Shown piece after piece: positions 36,264-48,238 of a stretch of DNA of 64,000 nucleotides. Both the position numbers and the translations under genes were made by a program. A model generated the notes under the pieces. The model ran no database searches, was not told the origin of the DNA, and worked only from the letters and a program-made list of their open reading frames with translations. Origin of the DNA: Hortaea werneckii (taxonomy: Eukaryota > Ascomycota > Dothideomycetes > Mycosphaerellales > Teratosphaeriaceae). The stretch lies in assembly GCA_037044905.1 (NCBI GenBank), contig JBAOKB010000162.1:1-64000 (forward strand), in the 5' to 3' direction. The stretch's first letter is position 1. Each line of letters starts with the position of its first letter.

Positions 36264-39200
36264 TCACTGCGAAAAATCCTGCATCTCAATCTCATGGATC
36301 AGATTCCGCATCTGAGGCACCAACTCCGGAATACGGAAAGGCTTCGTGACAACCGAATCCATGCCCGCATCGATAGCGACGGAAATCTGCTCGGAGCGCG
36401 CATTAGCCGTGACGGCAATAACGGGGACATGGGCCGAGATGCGGCCTTCGGCCTGGCGCTGGCGGATATGACGGATACAGGTCAGGCCGTCCATGGTGGG
36501 CATTTCGAGGTCGAGGAGGACGATGTCCAGCCGGGTGGCGGATTCGCAAAACGTCGTTTGCTGGAGGAAAGACAGACATTCTTCGCCATGGTTGGCGAGG
36601 TGGACGACGCAGCCGGCGCGGCGGAGCTGTTGGGACATGACTTTCTGGTTGATGAGGTTGTCTTCGACCACGAGGACGTGGAGTAAGCCTGTGCTGCCGG
36701 TTCTGGAGGGCTTGCGGGTCTTGGAGGATTGTGTAGCGCGATTGACTGGAGTGGTTTGAGAAGAATGTTCGTCTTCCATTGCACCTGAGGAGGAAGTAAG
36801 CTGCACACTACCTCGCCTTCCGTATGCAACGGGACTTGCAGAAGCGCTGGAGAAGCTATGCAAGACCGGTCTCTTTGCTTTCTCCTCGTCAGTGACATTC
36901 GTGATGAAACGCTTCGCCCGCACGAAGAAAGTGAATGTTGTTGACTTTCCATGCACGCTGGAGACGCCAATTTGACCGCCTTGTAGCTCGCACAGCTCCC
37001 GACTAATGAAGAGGCCTAGCCCGCTGCCCCCGTAGCGTTTGTACGTCTTCGGACTGGCTTGCTTGAAGCGCTGGAAGAGACTCTTCATCTCTTCGTCGCT
37101 CAACCCGCGCCCACTATCCTGCACGGCAAATTGTAAAAAGAGTTCTTCGCCCTCCGCCCATTCCGACTTGGGCGTCTGCGGGCGGGAGTGCCGAGGAGGT
37201 ATAAACTCGACTCGATGATGGCGGCCTGTAGGTCTTTGATACGAAGCGCCGAGCGAAACATTTATATTTCGGGTTTTGGAGTGTTGCGTAAATTTCACTG
37301 CGTTCGTCAGGAGGTTGATGATAACTTGTAAGAGACGGCTGGAGTCCAGGATGACCCAGTCGACATTTAAATCCTGATAGGAAGGCTCCAGACAAAGACG
37401 TGTTGTTATTCCCGCGCGGCTGATCTCAGACTCGTACATTTTGAAGGCCTTTTGAACTAGCTTGGGCGGTTGGACTTTGTCAGGGGAAATGACGAGTAAG
37501 CTTGCGTCGAGCTTGGAGAGGGTCAAGATATCATCAACGATGCGTTTTTGATGTTGCCTTGAGACACAGTCAGCAAATGAAACCGAAAACAATCCGGCGA
37601 GCGTAGAGCTGTGAAAACACTCACCCGCAGAGAATTATCGTCTGAGCAGCGTCAATAATCTCCTCGGCAACATCATGACGTATCGTCATCTGCTCGGTCA
37701 AAAGGGGCACGCCAGCACTGTTCAAGTTGGACAAGATCGAATCAGCGCTCTGGAGAATCGCACTCAATGGATTCCTCATCTCATGGCTCGTCATATCTGC
37801 ACGGGTCCAAAAGTCAGCGCGATCCAAAATAACGAGAAAAAGAAGTTTCTTACCAATGAAATTCTCCGTCTGCCGCTTATTCTCCAACGCATCCTCTAAT
37901 CTCTGCGAGAGCAGATTCTCCGTGAACTTTCGATGGGAGATATCCGTCAACCAGCCTTGCACCGTGACGACCTTCCCTTCTGAAGAAATTTCCGGGAAAG
38001 CGTTAGCAAGCAACCAGTATTCACCTGAAATCTCATGGCCAGAGATCCGATCCAGAGAGATCCACGGACGATTAAGGCGGTATTCGACTGTGATCGGGGT
38101 CTTTTGCTCGACGACTTGTTGCCACGCTTCGAGGAATCGCTCCAGGTCGTCCGGGTGCACGATGTCGTGCCAAGCTATCGATTGCGATGCACGTGCATTG
38201 TATTGTTCCCGCGTCTCGCCTAACATCTCCAAATAAGCGTTATTGACGTAGAGCGGGTGTCCGTCGGCGGCAGAAAGGAACATCCCAATAGGTGAGGTTT
38301 CGGCCATCCTGCTGAATTTGGCATCCGAAGCTTCGGCCTGTAGAGTAGACATGCGGAGCTGATCGGCTAAGGCGCTGTTGATCTCGTCTGCTAGCTTTTG
38401 GGCCCTCTTTTGTTCCTCTGGTAGCGTAATTAGTGTTGCGGATTTCGCAATCAAATCCGTCAGGACCTGCACCCATGCTTGAAACTCAGAATCGTAGGGA
38501 CACCGTGGATCGAGCGCGAGGAAGAGGACGCCGACGACTTCTCGCCGGGTTTTGCTTTGGACGCTAATTGGCCGCACGAGAACGTTGCGGACCTGACAAC
38601 CATTGGCGCGGTCTGGACTCTGCAGCTTGAGACTGTCCGGTAATGTGTTGTCGCTCACACTGAGCATTGCTGGTTCACCACTGCTCCAAGCACGGTAGCA
38701 GGCATCCGAGATGGGGTTTTGACCCTCATTCTTGGCAAAAGAGATCTCTTTGAACACAGTGCCACCCTCCAAGGAAAGGCCAACACCGCCCTCAAAGAGA
38801 GCCTTCCTGTCCGTGGCACAGTAGGGATGGACGTTCGACTTGGCGGAAAACGCCTCGGGCACATCATCAACGATAGAGTAGAGCATAGCAAAAGGCACAT
38901 CCTCGATCGCGAAGTCAAGGCCAGTCAGTAGTCTCGCCCACAGCTCCTTCAGCGTGCCTGCTGATGTCAACCTTTCACTAACGTGCAGGAGTGAGTGGCG
39001 TCGCCTCTCGGCCCTTACGACGCTTGTCGACTCAGATAGCTCGTCAATAATACCAGCTACGCGTCCATCCGTCCCTACGATCGGTAGAAGGGTAAAGTCC
39101 CAAAACGTTTCCTCCTCAATCTCGCTACGTTTCAAAGTCAACGGTAAGTGCGCGAACGAGGACGTCTGACCTTGATATGCGGATTCGATAATGGCACCGA

Positions 39201-39917
39201 CGCCGGACCATGTCTCGGGAAATGCCTCCTGGATTGGTTTGCCGAGACAATCTGGATGTTTGGATCCGAACAACGGGGGGCAAGCCTCGTTATGTATGAA
39301 AGTCTTCCCTTCGCCCCAGATGATAAGCCGCGGGGCTGGGTTTCTCATAATGGACACAACCACCAAGCGAAGCTGCATCGACCAGGTGTCCATGGGTCCG
39401 ACAGCTGTGGAAGCCCAGTCAAAGCTCTTCACGAAGCGTAGGTAAGGTGAGAGGCCGGGAACGTCGAATCGGGTCCAGTCCATGAGTCCGACCGTCGAAC
39501 TCGATGACGGTCCTTCTGATGGTTCCGAGTTCCGTGGAACATCTGAAGTAGCAGCTTGCGAGCCAAGGTGTTGTTCTGTATTCTGGGCCTGCGGGCCAGC
39601 AGCCACCGGTGCGTCTCCGATACAGACGAGTGCCCAATGTTTCTTTCCCACATGCTTGCAGCGCCACTTTTTCCTCAGTGCTTTGCCCGTGTACGAAGTA
39701 TTGTCCTTCCATGTCTCGCAGCCTAGTTCCCGTACGAGCCGCTCTACACCATCCTTCCCATTAATGTCCAGAAAGGGCTTGTTCCATAGATCTTCTCCGC
39801 TCTGCCATCACGGCCGTTTGGAAACTCGACGAGCACGCTCGGTCGAGTGTCATCGTCGAAGAAGCTCACCAAAGCTCTTAGCTCAGCGGGAAGGGCCTGG
39901 AAACCGTTCTCCGCCAT
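36264..39917 (-). CDS. Hybrid histidine kinase with PAS region and receiver
   Basis: A two-component sensor that phosphorylates itself on His and passes the phosphate to its own receiver Asp and on to an HPt protein. Order: N-terminal region; PAS-like part (FDWASTAVGPMDTW, IHNEACPPLFG); GAF-like part; PAS part (SPIGMFLSAADGHPLYVNNA); H-box MTSHEMRNPLSAIL; ATPase N box NLLTNAVKF and G boxes (DSGRGLS, YGGSGLGLFI); receiver with VVEDNLINQKV, phospho-acceptor Asp in LLDLEMPTMDG and Lys in VTKPFR. Introns 37797-37853 and 37558-37624 are inferred. The start is placed at ATG 39917 (MAENGFQALPAELRALVSFF), because coding sequence continues upstream of 39651. One base is missing near 39784-39787; with it the protein is 1,176 residues. 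No membrane helix was seen, so it is probably cytosolic. Confidence 0.88.
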
Positions 39918-40529
39918 GGTCCAGCGCCAGAATGCGCCGGTCGCTCAGTCGTCCGGGGCTCTCGAATTTGACCAGAGTCTGTCTTCACGCCACCGCAAAG
40001 ATTCGCATGGTGTTGATCGAAGGCTCGCGAAAGACCTTGTCTCCGCAGGACCAGTGGTCGACATGTTGGGTTCCAGATGCTCCAGCAGCTCCACGATTCG
40101 CCCGCGCCGGCCTGGGCTCAAAAGGTGGGTAAAGAGAGTTTGGAACGGGCGAGTCCCCGAAGTGGTGGCCGGATACATAGTTGGCGCTACCTAAGACCCG
40201 CTAGAATCGGCCGGGGATCGCGGGCGACAGCAGCGATGAGACCAACCCGAGACGGTCTGCCAGGTCCCTGCATCTGTGCAATGGACCCTTTTGCTTAAGT
40301 AACGCATTAAAATGGGGATTTCCGAGCCATTGAACCCGTTGGAACCGCTCAACCGGTTGCGGCGATGAGGCATGACTCTTTTCACTCCTCAGTACAGAAA
40401 ATGTGATCGACTATCGAAAAAAGAAAATAAACAAAAAAAAAAGGCAACATCAGTTCGAAGCTTCTCGCAATTACAAGCTTTCATAGAGCCAGGGTATCAT
40501 GCATGTGAAAACCGAAGACCCTTCAACAT
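39918..40529. other. Intergenic: histidine kinase promoter and GH92 3' region
   Basis: No gene recognised. A short A-rich stretch (about 40419-40443) lies in the middle. Confidence 0.5.
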
Positions 40530-43358
40530 CTACACGTCTTCATACGATCCCAAACTCGGCGGCAGATCAACAACTTGAGTACCCCAAGTCGACTCATTCC
40601 TCCCGAGATACAAGACTAACTCTCTCCCCTGGGTGAAGAAAGAGTGATCGATCCAATTCTTCGTGTATGGCTGACCATCCAACGTCGCCTTCTGAATATA
40701 GATAGCGCGATAAGTTGAATCGAACCCAACAGTCCTGATACAGGCCGTCTTGCCAGTAACCGGACTAGTGATATTGACTTCCTGGAAGAAAGGCGGCGTG
40801 ATGAGATAGACGTCCTGGCCTGCGAATCCCACTTCGTCAGTGGAGTTCACTTCCGTTCTTCGAAGTTCAAACATCTTACCTGGGTTTGGGAAAAGCCCAA
40901 TCATGGAGAAAGCGACAAAACTCCCCATCGCGCCCGAATCATCGTTACCAGGCAGACCGCCGTTTGTCGGCTGGAAGTACTCCGGGATGTAGAAATGGGC
41001 ACGTTTCGCCGACAGAGCCGGTCGCCCTGCATAATGGTACTGGAAAACGGTCAGGAACGCCGGCTCGTTGCCGATATACGTGATCTGCTGGTCGTGAAGA
41101 TAATCCAGCCGACGAACGAAGGCATCCGGTCCGCCGAAGATGCTGATGAGTTTGGACTGATCATGTGGCACGAAGTAGCTGTACCTAAAGGTTTGTCAGC
41201 CTGCCTTGTCCCCGAACAGGAAGACAGGTATTGAAAGTTTCGCTCACTCCCAGATGCTACTCTCAAAAGTCTCGGAACCATTGTTCTGGAGCGAACAGAC
41301 GGAGGTAGGATCCGTGTCAATATTGGAGCAATGCAGCGGGTCCTGATAACCCCACGTGCCGTTGAGGAACTTGGGCTGGAAGAAGCCGGTAAACCCGGTG
41401 TCGCTGCCATTGATAAAGATGTCTGATCGCCGCGGAAGAGGTTAAGCCAATTCCGACTCCGATGCTGGTACTTTTCCGCTTCAATGTGATTTCCCAAGCC
41501 AGCGGCGATTCGGGAAATACAGAAGTCGTTGTAGCTATACTCCAAAGTGCGAGAGATGGATCTTGTCATTGTACCTGTTTTGGTAATGAGCATTCCTAGC
41601 GCAGCATTAACTGGTGAGGCCTGCTCACCAAAGCCCTTGTAGTCAAAGTCTTGAACTGGTATGTATCCCAACCTCTTCCAGCTATCCAAGCCACCGCGAC
41701 CCTCACAGCACCAGTCTGTTGCCATGTCAGTGTGTGCGTATCTCACTTGATTGAATGTTCGACACACCGTACGGCTCAACCTCAGCATCTTTGACAACGG
41801 CCTCATAAGCCAACGACCAATCGATATCCGAATGATTGATTTTCGCAAAAGCATCCGCGAGGACAATATCGGCATTACTACCTCCCTGCGTGAAGCCCTT
41901 ACACAGACCTAGAACAAAACCCAAATCAGCCGAGACCTTTTCCATTGGAGTCCTCTGTCTAGTAAGCTCACTCATATGACAATCAGGAAGCCAACCCTGA
42001 AACCGATAAATATTCAACAACCCCTTAACCATCTCAACCACACTCTGGGTATCGATACCACAGTTAGAAAAGGGATCTGCGAACGGAAAGAATCCCACAG
42101 GCAGTAAAAGCTATCGAACCAGATAGTATCCCGCGAGACAAGCGGGACGTTCCCCGTATAATTTTGCGGGTTGACCATAGTCCTATAGATCCCGCTGTAG
42201 AAATTCGTGATGAGCGAGTGGTTGACACCAGTCGTCGACACGCTTACAGGACTGAGTTTCCTTCTCCAAGCATTCGCAGCGGCAGAGCGGGTAGCGTTGA
42301 AGTCGAAAGCTGGGATTTCCGTCTCTGCGTTTGAACAAGCCTGCTCGCTGGAAAGGAAGCTCAATCCGACTCGAACGCTGACGGGACTGCTCCGACGAAA
42401 CGGACGAAAGCCCCGCCGGGGAAGGGGTAGCCGTTGATACTCCTCGAAATCTTCAAGGACTTGACGTCCGCGCTGCCGCGGCTGTTGACGTAGATACCAG
42501 TATCCCGGAGAGCTGGGCCGCTGAAGTCAGCGCAGAAGTAGGCGACGTAGTTCCCGGATCCGAAGGATGGGAGGAAACGACCATTCCCCGTCATTCTTCC
42601 GGTATCGGGATCGACTGCGATGCTCGCGTTATCCTGCCTCGAGTTGGAGAGATCGGTGAGATCCATGAGGATCAGAGGGCTGCCGGTACTGTTCACCGGA
42701 GGAAGGAGGATTCTGGAAGGTAAACTCGAAGAGTGAGGTATGCATCGCCGTAGTCATAGCGGCCTGGATCCCGCTTTGGAGCGTAATGCCGAAGAACCCA
42801 GGAGTCGCGACAACCGAGCCATTGACGTACGGTTCCGCGCGTGCTCGTTTGGGGAAGACACAGCCGTTGATTTCGTCGTTCTTGCAGCTCGCATACGGGA
42901 AAAGTGCGAAGTTGCCGAGGGATGGACTACCACTGATATGGCTCAATAAAGGGTAAGTGAGTTTCACAGAGGCAAGACTAACCCAGTCCCAGAATCGTGC
43001 ATGCTGCTGAAGCTTCAGGGCACAGGAGACGTCAGTCAATCTCCTTCATCCAATCCACAAAGCCCAATTCTGACTTGCTTACCCCGTAACATTACTCCCG
43101 TCAGTAGTAAACCCGCCCTGATTCGACTCGCTATCAGTGTCCGCCGACGCCTTCGCCATCCCGTAAGGCAGAGTGGCGCCGGGGAAGACGTTCCCTGCAC
43201 TGAATCAGCAGGCTTTCACATAAACGATCGAAATGACCTCTTCTTGAGTCCATACCTCCATTTGAGCTCCCGATGAGCGGATCGACGTATTTTAATGGAT
43301 CTGATATTTGGCCTAAGACGGGGGTGGAAGAGAGGGAACGCCATATAATAAGTTTCAT
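40530..43358 (-). CDS. Secreted GH92 alpha-mannosidase, four single-base breaks
   Basis: Exo-acting alpha-mannosidase family (GH92, mostly alpha-1,2), calcium dependent. Landmarks: YVDPLIGSSNGG at the start, GNVFPGATLPYGMAKA, MHDSGTGG, DTIWFDSFYCLWDSFRS, GWLPDCHMS, LCKGFTQGGSNAD, RTLEYSYNDFCI and the catalytic-region GNDDSGAMGSF. Six introns are inferred: 43195-43255, 43013-43082, 42933-42982, 41909-41971, 41716-41767 and 41185-41247. The frame is disturbed near 42697-42712 (one extra base), GGG 42383-42385 (one missing), about 42055-42066 (one missing) and AAA 41415-41417 (one missing). Allowing for these, the total is 824 codons. A weak signal-like N-terminus (MKLIIWRSLSSTPVLGQ) starts at 43358; an in-frame ATG at 43376 is the alternative. 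It probably trims mannose from glycoproteins or wall mannans. Confidence 0.85.
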
Positions 43359-43376
43359 TTTGCGGAAGAGGGTCAC

Positions 43377-44729
43377 AGGCTAGAAAGCTTCTTTAGATAA
43401 AATGAGATAGGAGGAACAATCCACTGTAGAAAGGCAGTGGACGATACAAGCTCTAGCTTTGATATAAAGGTATCTGTGCCAGATGCGGGGAAAAGATAGC
43501 TACTACGAGCAATGATCACCAAGGGAGAGGTAAAACTTCGACATGTCTTGCAGCGGGCACTGCAGATGTAGCGCTGCAGCCATGCAGCTCCGGCATTCTC
43601 TAAGCTTGGGATCCCGAGGATGATTACAATGGAGGAGCGCGTCACGTGGGTTAGGAGAAGGGAGAGATCACAACAGCGTTGAGGTGGGAAGGTGCATGAT
43701 AGCAGCGTTGACACCTTTGTGCTCTGGCGTCGTGTTTTGGGCTGTTGCAGCAGTTGAGTTGAGTCGGGGTGCGGGCCCGCATGCTATCCGTTTTTTGGCT
43801 GGAAGAGTGGGAACCAACGCAGGTGAACAGGTGATATGAAACTTTTAAAGCTGCCGTGCGTTTCTAAGATCATGCTTTCTGGAGTGACGAAAGCAGGATA
43901 GGATGCAGAAGCCGTCGATAGACCAACAGACCACTACAAGCGTCGTCTCGCCAACTACTGGCCTACAACCATCATTCGTAGACCTCCCTTCCATTCCCTT
44001 CCGCATACCCTTGCCAATAAATGACAACCCATTGCAAGACCTCATACCATCAAGCCTCGCCCACTTCCCAGCAAAAACGTTTGGGTTGGAGCTCAAATGC
44101 TCGACGATTCGCCGACCACGAAGGCATTTCTTGACTGTGATCCTAATGCCTCTCAACCGCGAGATCTTCGACACAGAGTCTAACGCACCATTCCACGTCG
44201 CCTCCCTTGTAAGGTCAAGATGTAGTTGTCTCGCTGGCAGCTTTGTAATTCAACGCTCGTCACGCCGTTGAATCACTTATGAGCAAATGCGTGGGCGCCT
44301 GCAACTCTCATGTTCTCCACTACAAAGCCATCTTCTAGAGCTGCAGATGACACTGTGGAGTCGCAGCAATGGCGAGGAAGCGCGGCAGCAACTGCAAAGG
44401 AGTCGTTGTGCAGCTAGGGTACGCGGTAGTTGAAACCCCCAGTTCCGGACTGGAGGTCCGGGAAAGCATAGATCGTCTAGGCGGCGTGGTCCTCAGATCA
44501 TTGGAAGGCTCTGTGAGGCTTTTGCTGAGTTGATGTGACATTGTAAAGATCAGTACTTTCTTTGCAAGGGGTTCTAAGGCCCCCCAAAACTTTCGAACGC
44601 CCGGCAGCATTTTCGCACATCCCCCAGCGCCATCGCTAAATACAACCCAATGCAAATATCTTCTGCTCAGACCGAGCTAGGAGAGAGGTCATCCCGAGAT
44701 TCGTGCAACAGTCAAGTTCCTTTTGCCGC
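43377..44729. other. Intergenic, no recognised gene
   Basis: About 1.35 kb between the GH92 start and the eIF2B-alpha stop. A 122-codon plus-strand frame at 43903-44271 has no family signature and I do not call it. Confidence 0.5.
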
Positions 44730-45959
44730 CTAAAACCAGATCTTGATCAACTCCTCACTCACAGCGCTGGGGAGCAGAACACCACTCTCGGTGATAATAC
44801 CGCCGATCAAATGAGGCGGCGTATAATCGACGGCCTCTTCGGGACGACACGCCGGCACCGCAGTCGAAGAAGCAGCAGCAGCAGCGCCCACCACAGCATC
44901 CTTAGAACCGTCCATATCCGCCACACCTTCATCCTTCGGCGAACCTCCCCTCTCCTCCCCCATCTCATCATTCTCCGACCCCTTCGCAGTCTTGAAGTCG
45001 ACAATATTCTGCTCGATGCCCAGATCCTGCTGACCTAGAGGATACAGACGGACGAACTTATGGCTTTCGGAGACGACGTAGAAAGGCTTGCCGGCGGCTT
45101 TCGCCAGGGTGGCCATCTGCAAGGTGCCGAGCCTATTGACGACGCCGCCGTTCTCGACGACGCCTTCAGCGCCCACGAAGCACGACGTCACCATGTCCAT
45201 GCAGTAGGCGATGGCGGTCGGGGGGATGGTGGCGACGGGGATATCGCGCTCGCGGAGGGCGTGGATGTTGGCTTCGCTTTCGGACTCGTTGGAGGTGTGC
45301 GAGGCGGGCGAGACGACGTAGATGACGCGGAAGCGGATGCTGCCGCGGCCGCGGTCGTTGCTGCTCTCGGCGGCGCTGCGGAGGAGGCTGCCGACGACGC
45401 GCGAGCCGCCGTTGGTGAGGACGGTGTTGCCGTCGCGGATGAAGTGGCGGCCGTGACCGGCGATGGTCTCGCGAGCGGCTTTGGCGCGTTCGACGAAGAG
45501 CCGGCCGTTCTGCACCAGGTGGCCGCGGATGCTGTCGAAGTCGCCTCGTGCGCTGGGTCGCTGGAGGTTGGAGATGAGGTACTGCTGGAACAGGTCGGTG
45601 CCGGCGGAGAGGGAGATGGCGTTGGGAATGCTCTTCTTCAGCTGGGCGGTGAGTTTGGAGACGAGGTCGAGGGTCTCGGAGACGGTGGTGGCGGGGGTGT
45701 TGGCGAGACCGAGAATCAGAGCTTCAATGGCGGCGACGGGCATGGTGAGGTCGGGGTCCTCTTGGAGCAGACGGTGGTAGGTCGCGACGACATCGAAGGC
45801 CTTGGCCTCGCCCGAAGGCGGTTGTGAGGTATTGAAGTGGCCATGATGTCGGGTATAGGTGTATGAAAGAGTGGCCAGCGTAGGTATGTACCTTATGCCT
45901 ACATGCCCATCATCGGGTACGTTTGGACCTGCGCTATAACTTTTAGGAGCTTGAGTCAT
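44730..45959 (-). CDS. GCN3: Translation initiation factor eIF2B subunit alpha
   Basis: The regulatory alpha subunit of eIF2B, the exchange factor that recharges eIF2 with GTP; it senses phosphorylated eIF2. A 409-codon open frame. The typical N-terminal helical part is FDVVATYHRLLQEDPDLTMP, followed by AIEALILGL. The Rossmann-like C-terminal part holds VLTNGGSRVVGSLL, VGAEGVVENGGVVNRLGT and AAGKPFYVVSESHKFVRLYP. An acidic, Ala-rich insert (about SENDEMGEERGGSPKDEG through AAAAASS) lies just before the conserved DYTPPHLIGGIITESGVL end. The first 40 residues before FDVVATYHRL are poorly conserved and could hide a short intron, so the start is less sure than the rest. It is divergent from the prolyl-tRNA synthetase gene. 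Confidence 0.93.
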   Translation of the reverse strand: MTQAPKSYSAGPNVPDDGHVGIRYIPTLATLSYTYTRHHGHFNTSQPPSGEAKAFDVVATYHRLLQEDPDLTMPVAAIEALILGLANTPATTVSETLDLVSKLTAQLKKSIPNAISLSAGTDLFQQYLISNLQRPSARGDFDSIRGHLVQNGRLFVERAKAARETIAGHGRHFIRDGNTVLTNGGSRVVGSLLRSAAESSNDRGRGSIRFRVIYVVSPASHTSNESESEANIHALRERDIPVATIPPTAIAYCMDMVTSCFVGAEGVVENGGVVNRLGTLQMATLAKAAGKPFYVVSESHKFVRLYPLGQQDLGIEQNIVDFKTAKGSENDEMGEERGGSPKDEGVADMDGSKDAVVGAAAAASSTAVPACRPEEAVDYTPPHLIGGIITESGVLLPSAVSEELIKIWF

Positions 45960-46412
45960 TCGAAGCCTGATAACAAACCTTGATCAATCCCAAAGATTGC
46001 CTTCAATCAATAGTTCATGGCTGATCGACGGTGTCCAATGATGCTCATCAATATCGCCCCGCCATGCCTATCAAATATTCATTGCATTTGATGGCGGCTC
46101 GTCAAAACTGGCCAAATTGCAGCTAATCTTATCGCGGGCCGTGGAGGCGGGGCAATAATAATCAATCGCTTGGGTCGCGTTGCACACCCCACCTTGCCCA
46201 CAAAGCCCGCTGGTCGCAGAGAAACAAATTGTAACACATCAACCTCCCCATACACCCTTGACTCATAACCACTGCACTTGGACCAAAGAACAAGTCACTG
46301 CCTGCAACAGCTCCCAATACCACTCCCTACATTCTGTCACTGGTATTGGTGACTCTTCTCTCGCAGAGCCGCAGGACTGACTCACATCCATCCTCCATCC
46401 ATTGGTGTCGAC
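45960..46412. promoter_or_regulatory. Divergent promoter of eIF2B-alpha and prolyl-tRNA synthetase
   Basis: 453 bp separate the two ATGs of genes that both serve translation. The interval must hold both promoters. I did not identify specific factor sites. Confidence 0.6.
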
Positions 46413-48170
46413 ATGAGCGCGGACGAGGCCACCGCCAAGATGGAAGCCACCAAGATCAACGACGAGACCAACATGGGCACTGCCGAGTCCAAGGTCGAGG
46501 GCGGAGCGCCGCACGGCAAGCCGGAGAAGAAGGAGAAAGAACGCAAAGATCAGAAAGCAGCAGCCAAATCCAAGGGCGAGAAGCAGTCACAGCAGGCCCC
46601 GAAGAAGAAGTCAGGCGAGCCGGAACTGATCGGCATCACGTGCAAGAAGAGCGAAGACATTGCGGAATGGTACCAGCAGGTCATCCTCAAGGGCGAGATG
46701 CTCGAGTTCACCGACGTGCCGGGATGTTACGTCTACCTGCCGGGGTCATACAAGATCTGGGATTTCATCCGGGCCTTCTTCGACGCACGCATCCAGAAGA
46801 TGAAGGTGAAGAACTGCTACTTCCCGCTCTTCATCACCGAGGCCAACTTGCAGCGGGAGAAGGACCACATTGACGGGTTCGCGGCCGAAGTCGCATGGGT
46901 GACGGAGGGGGGCAAGAGCAAGCTGGAGAAGAAGCTGGCGGTGCGACCGACGTCCGAGACGGCCATGTACAGCTACTACAGCAAGAAGATCCGGTCGCAC
47001 CGCGATCTCCCGCTCAAGCTGAACCAGTGGAACAACGTGGTGCGATGGGAGTTCAAGCACCCAATGCCGTTTATTCGGTCCCGCGAGTTCTTGTGGCAGG
47101 AGGGTCACACGGCACACCTGACTGAGCAGGAGGCCAGCAAGGAGGTGCGTGAAATCTTAGACCACTACGCGGCCATCTACGAGGAACTGCTGGCCGTCCC
47201 GGTCGTCAAGGGTCAGAAGACCGTCAACGAGCAGTTCCCAGGTGCACACTACACCACTACCGTCGAAGGCTTCGTTCCGTCGGTTGGCCGAGGCATCCAA
47301 GCCGCGACCTCGCACTGCCTGGGACAGCACTTTGCCAAGATGTTCGACATCACGGTCGAAGACCCGAATCAGGAAGTCAAGGAAGGCGAGAAGCGGAACA
47401 AGCTGCACGTGTGGCAGAACAGCTGGGGCTTCACCACCCGCTCCATCGGCGTAATGATCCTCATCCACGGCGACGACAAGGGTCTCGTGATCCCACCACG
47501 GGTCGCCGACGTGCAAGTCGTCATCGTCCCCGTCGGCATCAACGCCAAGACGACCGACGCCGACCGCGAGAAACTCTACGACGAAGTCGACAGCCTGCGC
47601 CGCCAACTCGAAGACGTCAACGTGCGCGTCGAATGCGACTTCCGCGAGGGCTACAGCCCCGGCTACAAATTCAACGACTGGGAAATGAAGGGTGTCCCGC
47701 TGCGCCTGGAATTCGGGCCCAAGGACTCCGCCAACGGCGTAGTAACCACCTCCCGCCGCGACCAAGCCTTCAGCAAAGAAAAAGGAACCATCCCCGTCCC
47801 CGACGTCGCGACCCAAGTCCCCGCCTTACTCGAGCAAATCCAATCCGACATGTACGTCCGCGCCGCGGAAGAATACGCCTCGCACCGCAAGGTCATCCGC
47901 TCCTGGTCCGACTTCGTGCCCACGCTGAACGCGAAGAACGTGCTGATCGTGCCGCACTGCACGAACGGAGACTGCGAGGACGAGATCAAGAAGGACTCGT
48001 CGGGGCATCAGGAAGGCGCAGAAGTGGATGCGCGGGCGCCGTCCATGGGCGCCAAGTCCTTGTGTATTCCGGATGCGCAGCCCGAGGAGATCAAGGAGGG
48101 GACTAAGTGCATTAATCCCAAGTGTGGGAAGGAGGCGAAGATGTGGGTGATGTTTGGGCGGAGTTATTAG
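46413..48170 (+). CDS. Prolyl-tRNA synthetase, cytosolic eukaryotic type
   Basis: Charges tRNA-Pro with proline in the cytosol. An intact single exon of 585 residues. The N-terminal extension of about 70 residues is Lys/Glu-rich (KPEKKEKERKDQKAAAKSKG). The class II core then shows motif 2 (VVRWEFKHPMPFIRSREFLW) and motif 3 (GDDKGLVIPPRVA). The eukaryote/archaea-type C-terminal domain ends in a Cys-rich zinc site (HCTNGDCED and CINPKCGK) and a Tyr terminus (MFGRSY). No transit peptide is visible. The ATG at 46413 follows GTCGAC and opens MSADEATAKMEATK. The frame shows no breaks, with strong C/G third-position bias. Confidence 0.96.
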   Translation: MSADEATAKMEATKINDETNMGTAESKVEGGAPHGKPEKKEKERKDQKAAAKSKGEKQSQQAPKKKSGEPELIGITCKKSEDIAEWYQQVILKGEMLEFTDVPGCYVYLPGSYKIWDFIRAFFDARIQKMKVKNCYFPLFITEANLQREKDHIDGFAAEVAWVTEGGKSKLEKKLAVRPTSETAMYSYYSKKIRSHRDLPLKLNQWNNVVRWEFKHPMPFIRSREFLWQEGHTAHLTEQEASKEVREILDHYAAIYEELLAVPVVKGQKTVNEQFPGAHYTTTVEGFVPSVGRGIQAATSHCLGQHFAKMFDITVEDPNQEVKEGEKRNKLHVWQNSWGFTTRSIGVMILIHGDDKGLVIPPRVADVQVVIVPVGINAKTTDADREKLYDEVDSLRRQLEDVNVRVECDFREGYSPGYKFNDWEMKGVPLRLEFGPKDSANGVVTTSRRDQAFSKEKGTIPVPDVATQVPALLEQIQSDMYVRAAEEYASHRKVIRSWSDFVPTLNAKNVLIVPHCTNGDCEDEIKKDSSGHQEGAEVDARAPSMGAKSLCIPDAQPEEIKEGTKCINPKCGKEAKMWVMFGRSY

Positions 48171-48205
48171 ATGGGGTGTTAAGTTCTATGTGTGCGTGGC
48201 TGGGT

Positions 48206-48237
<32 letters not shown>
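48206..48237 (+). repeat. Run of 32 G
   Basis: Thirty-two consecutive G lie 36 bp past the prolyl-tRNA synthetase stop, in the probable 3' untranslated region. Such a run can fold into G-quadruplex structures, but its exact length is unreliable with any sequencing method. Confidence 0.9.

Positions 48238-48238
<1 letters not shown>

Noticed and set aside
43903..44271. Possible 122-residue gene
   Set aside because: No start context, splice continuity or family feature to support it.
45060..45827. A 255-codon frame opposite eIF2B-alpha
   Set aside because: Composition (Gly/Ala/Val/Asp/Glu) is the typical antisense shadow of a C/G-biased gene; no family signature.
47157..47816. A 219-codon frame opposite prolyl-tRNA synthetase
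   Set aside because: Antisense shadow of an intact essential gene.
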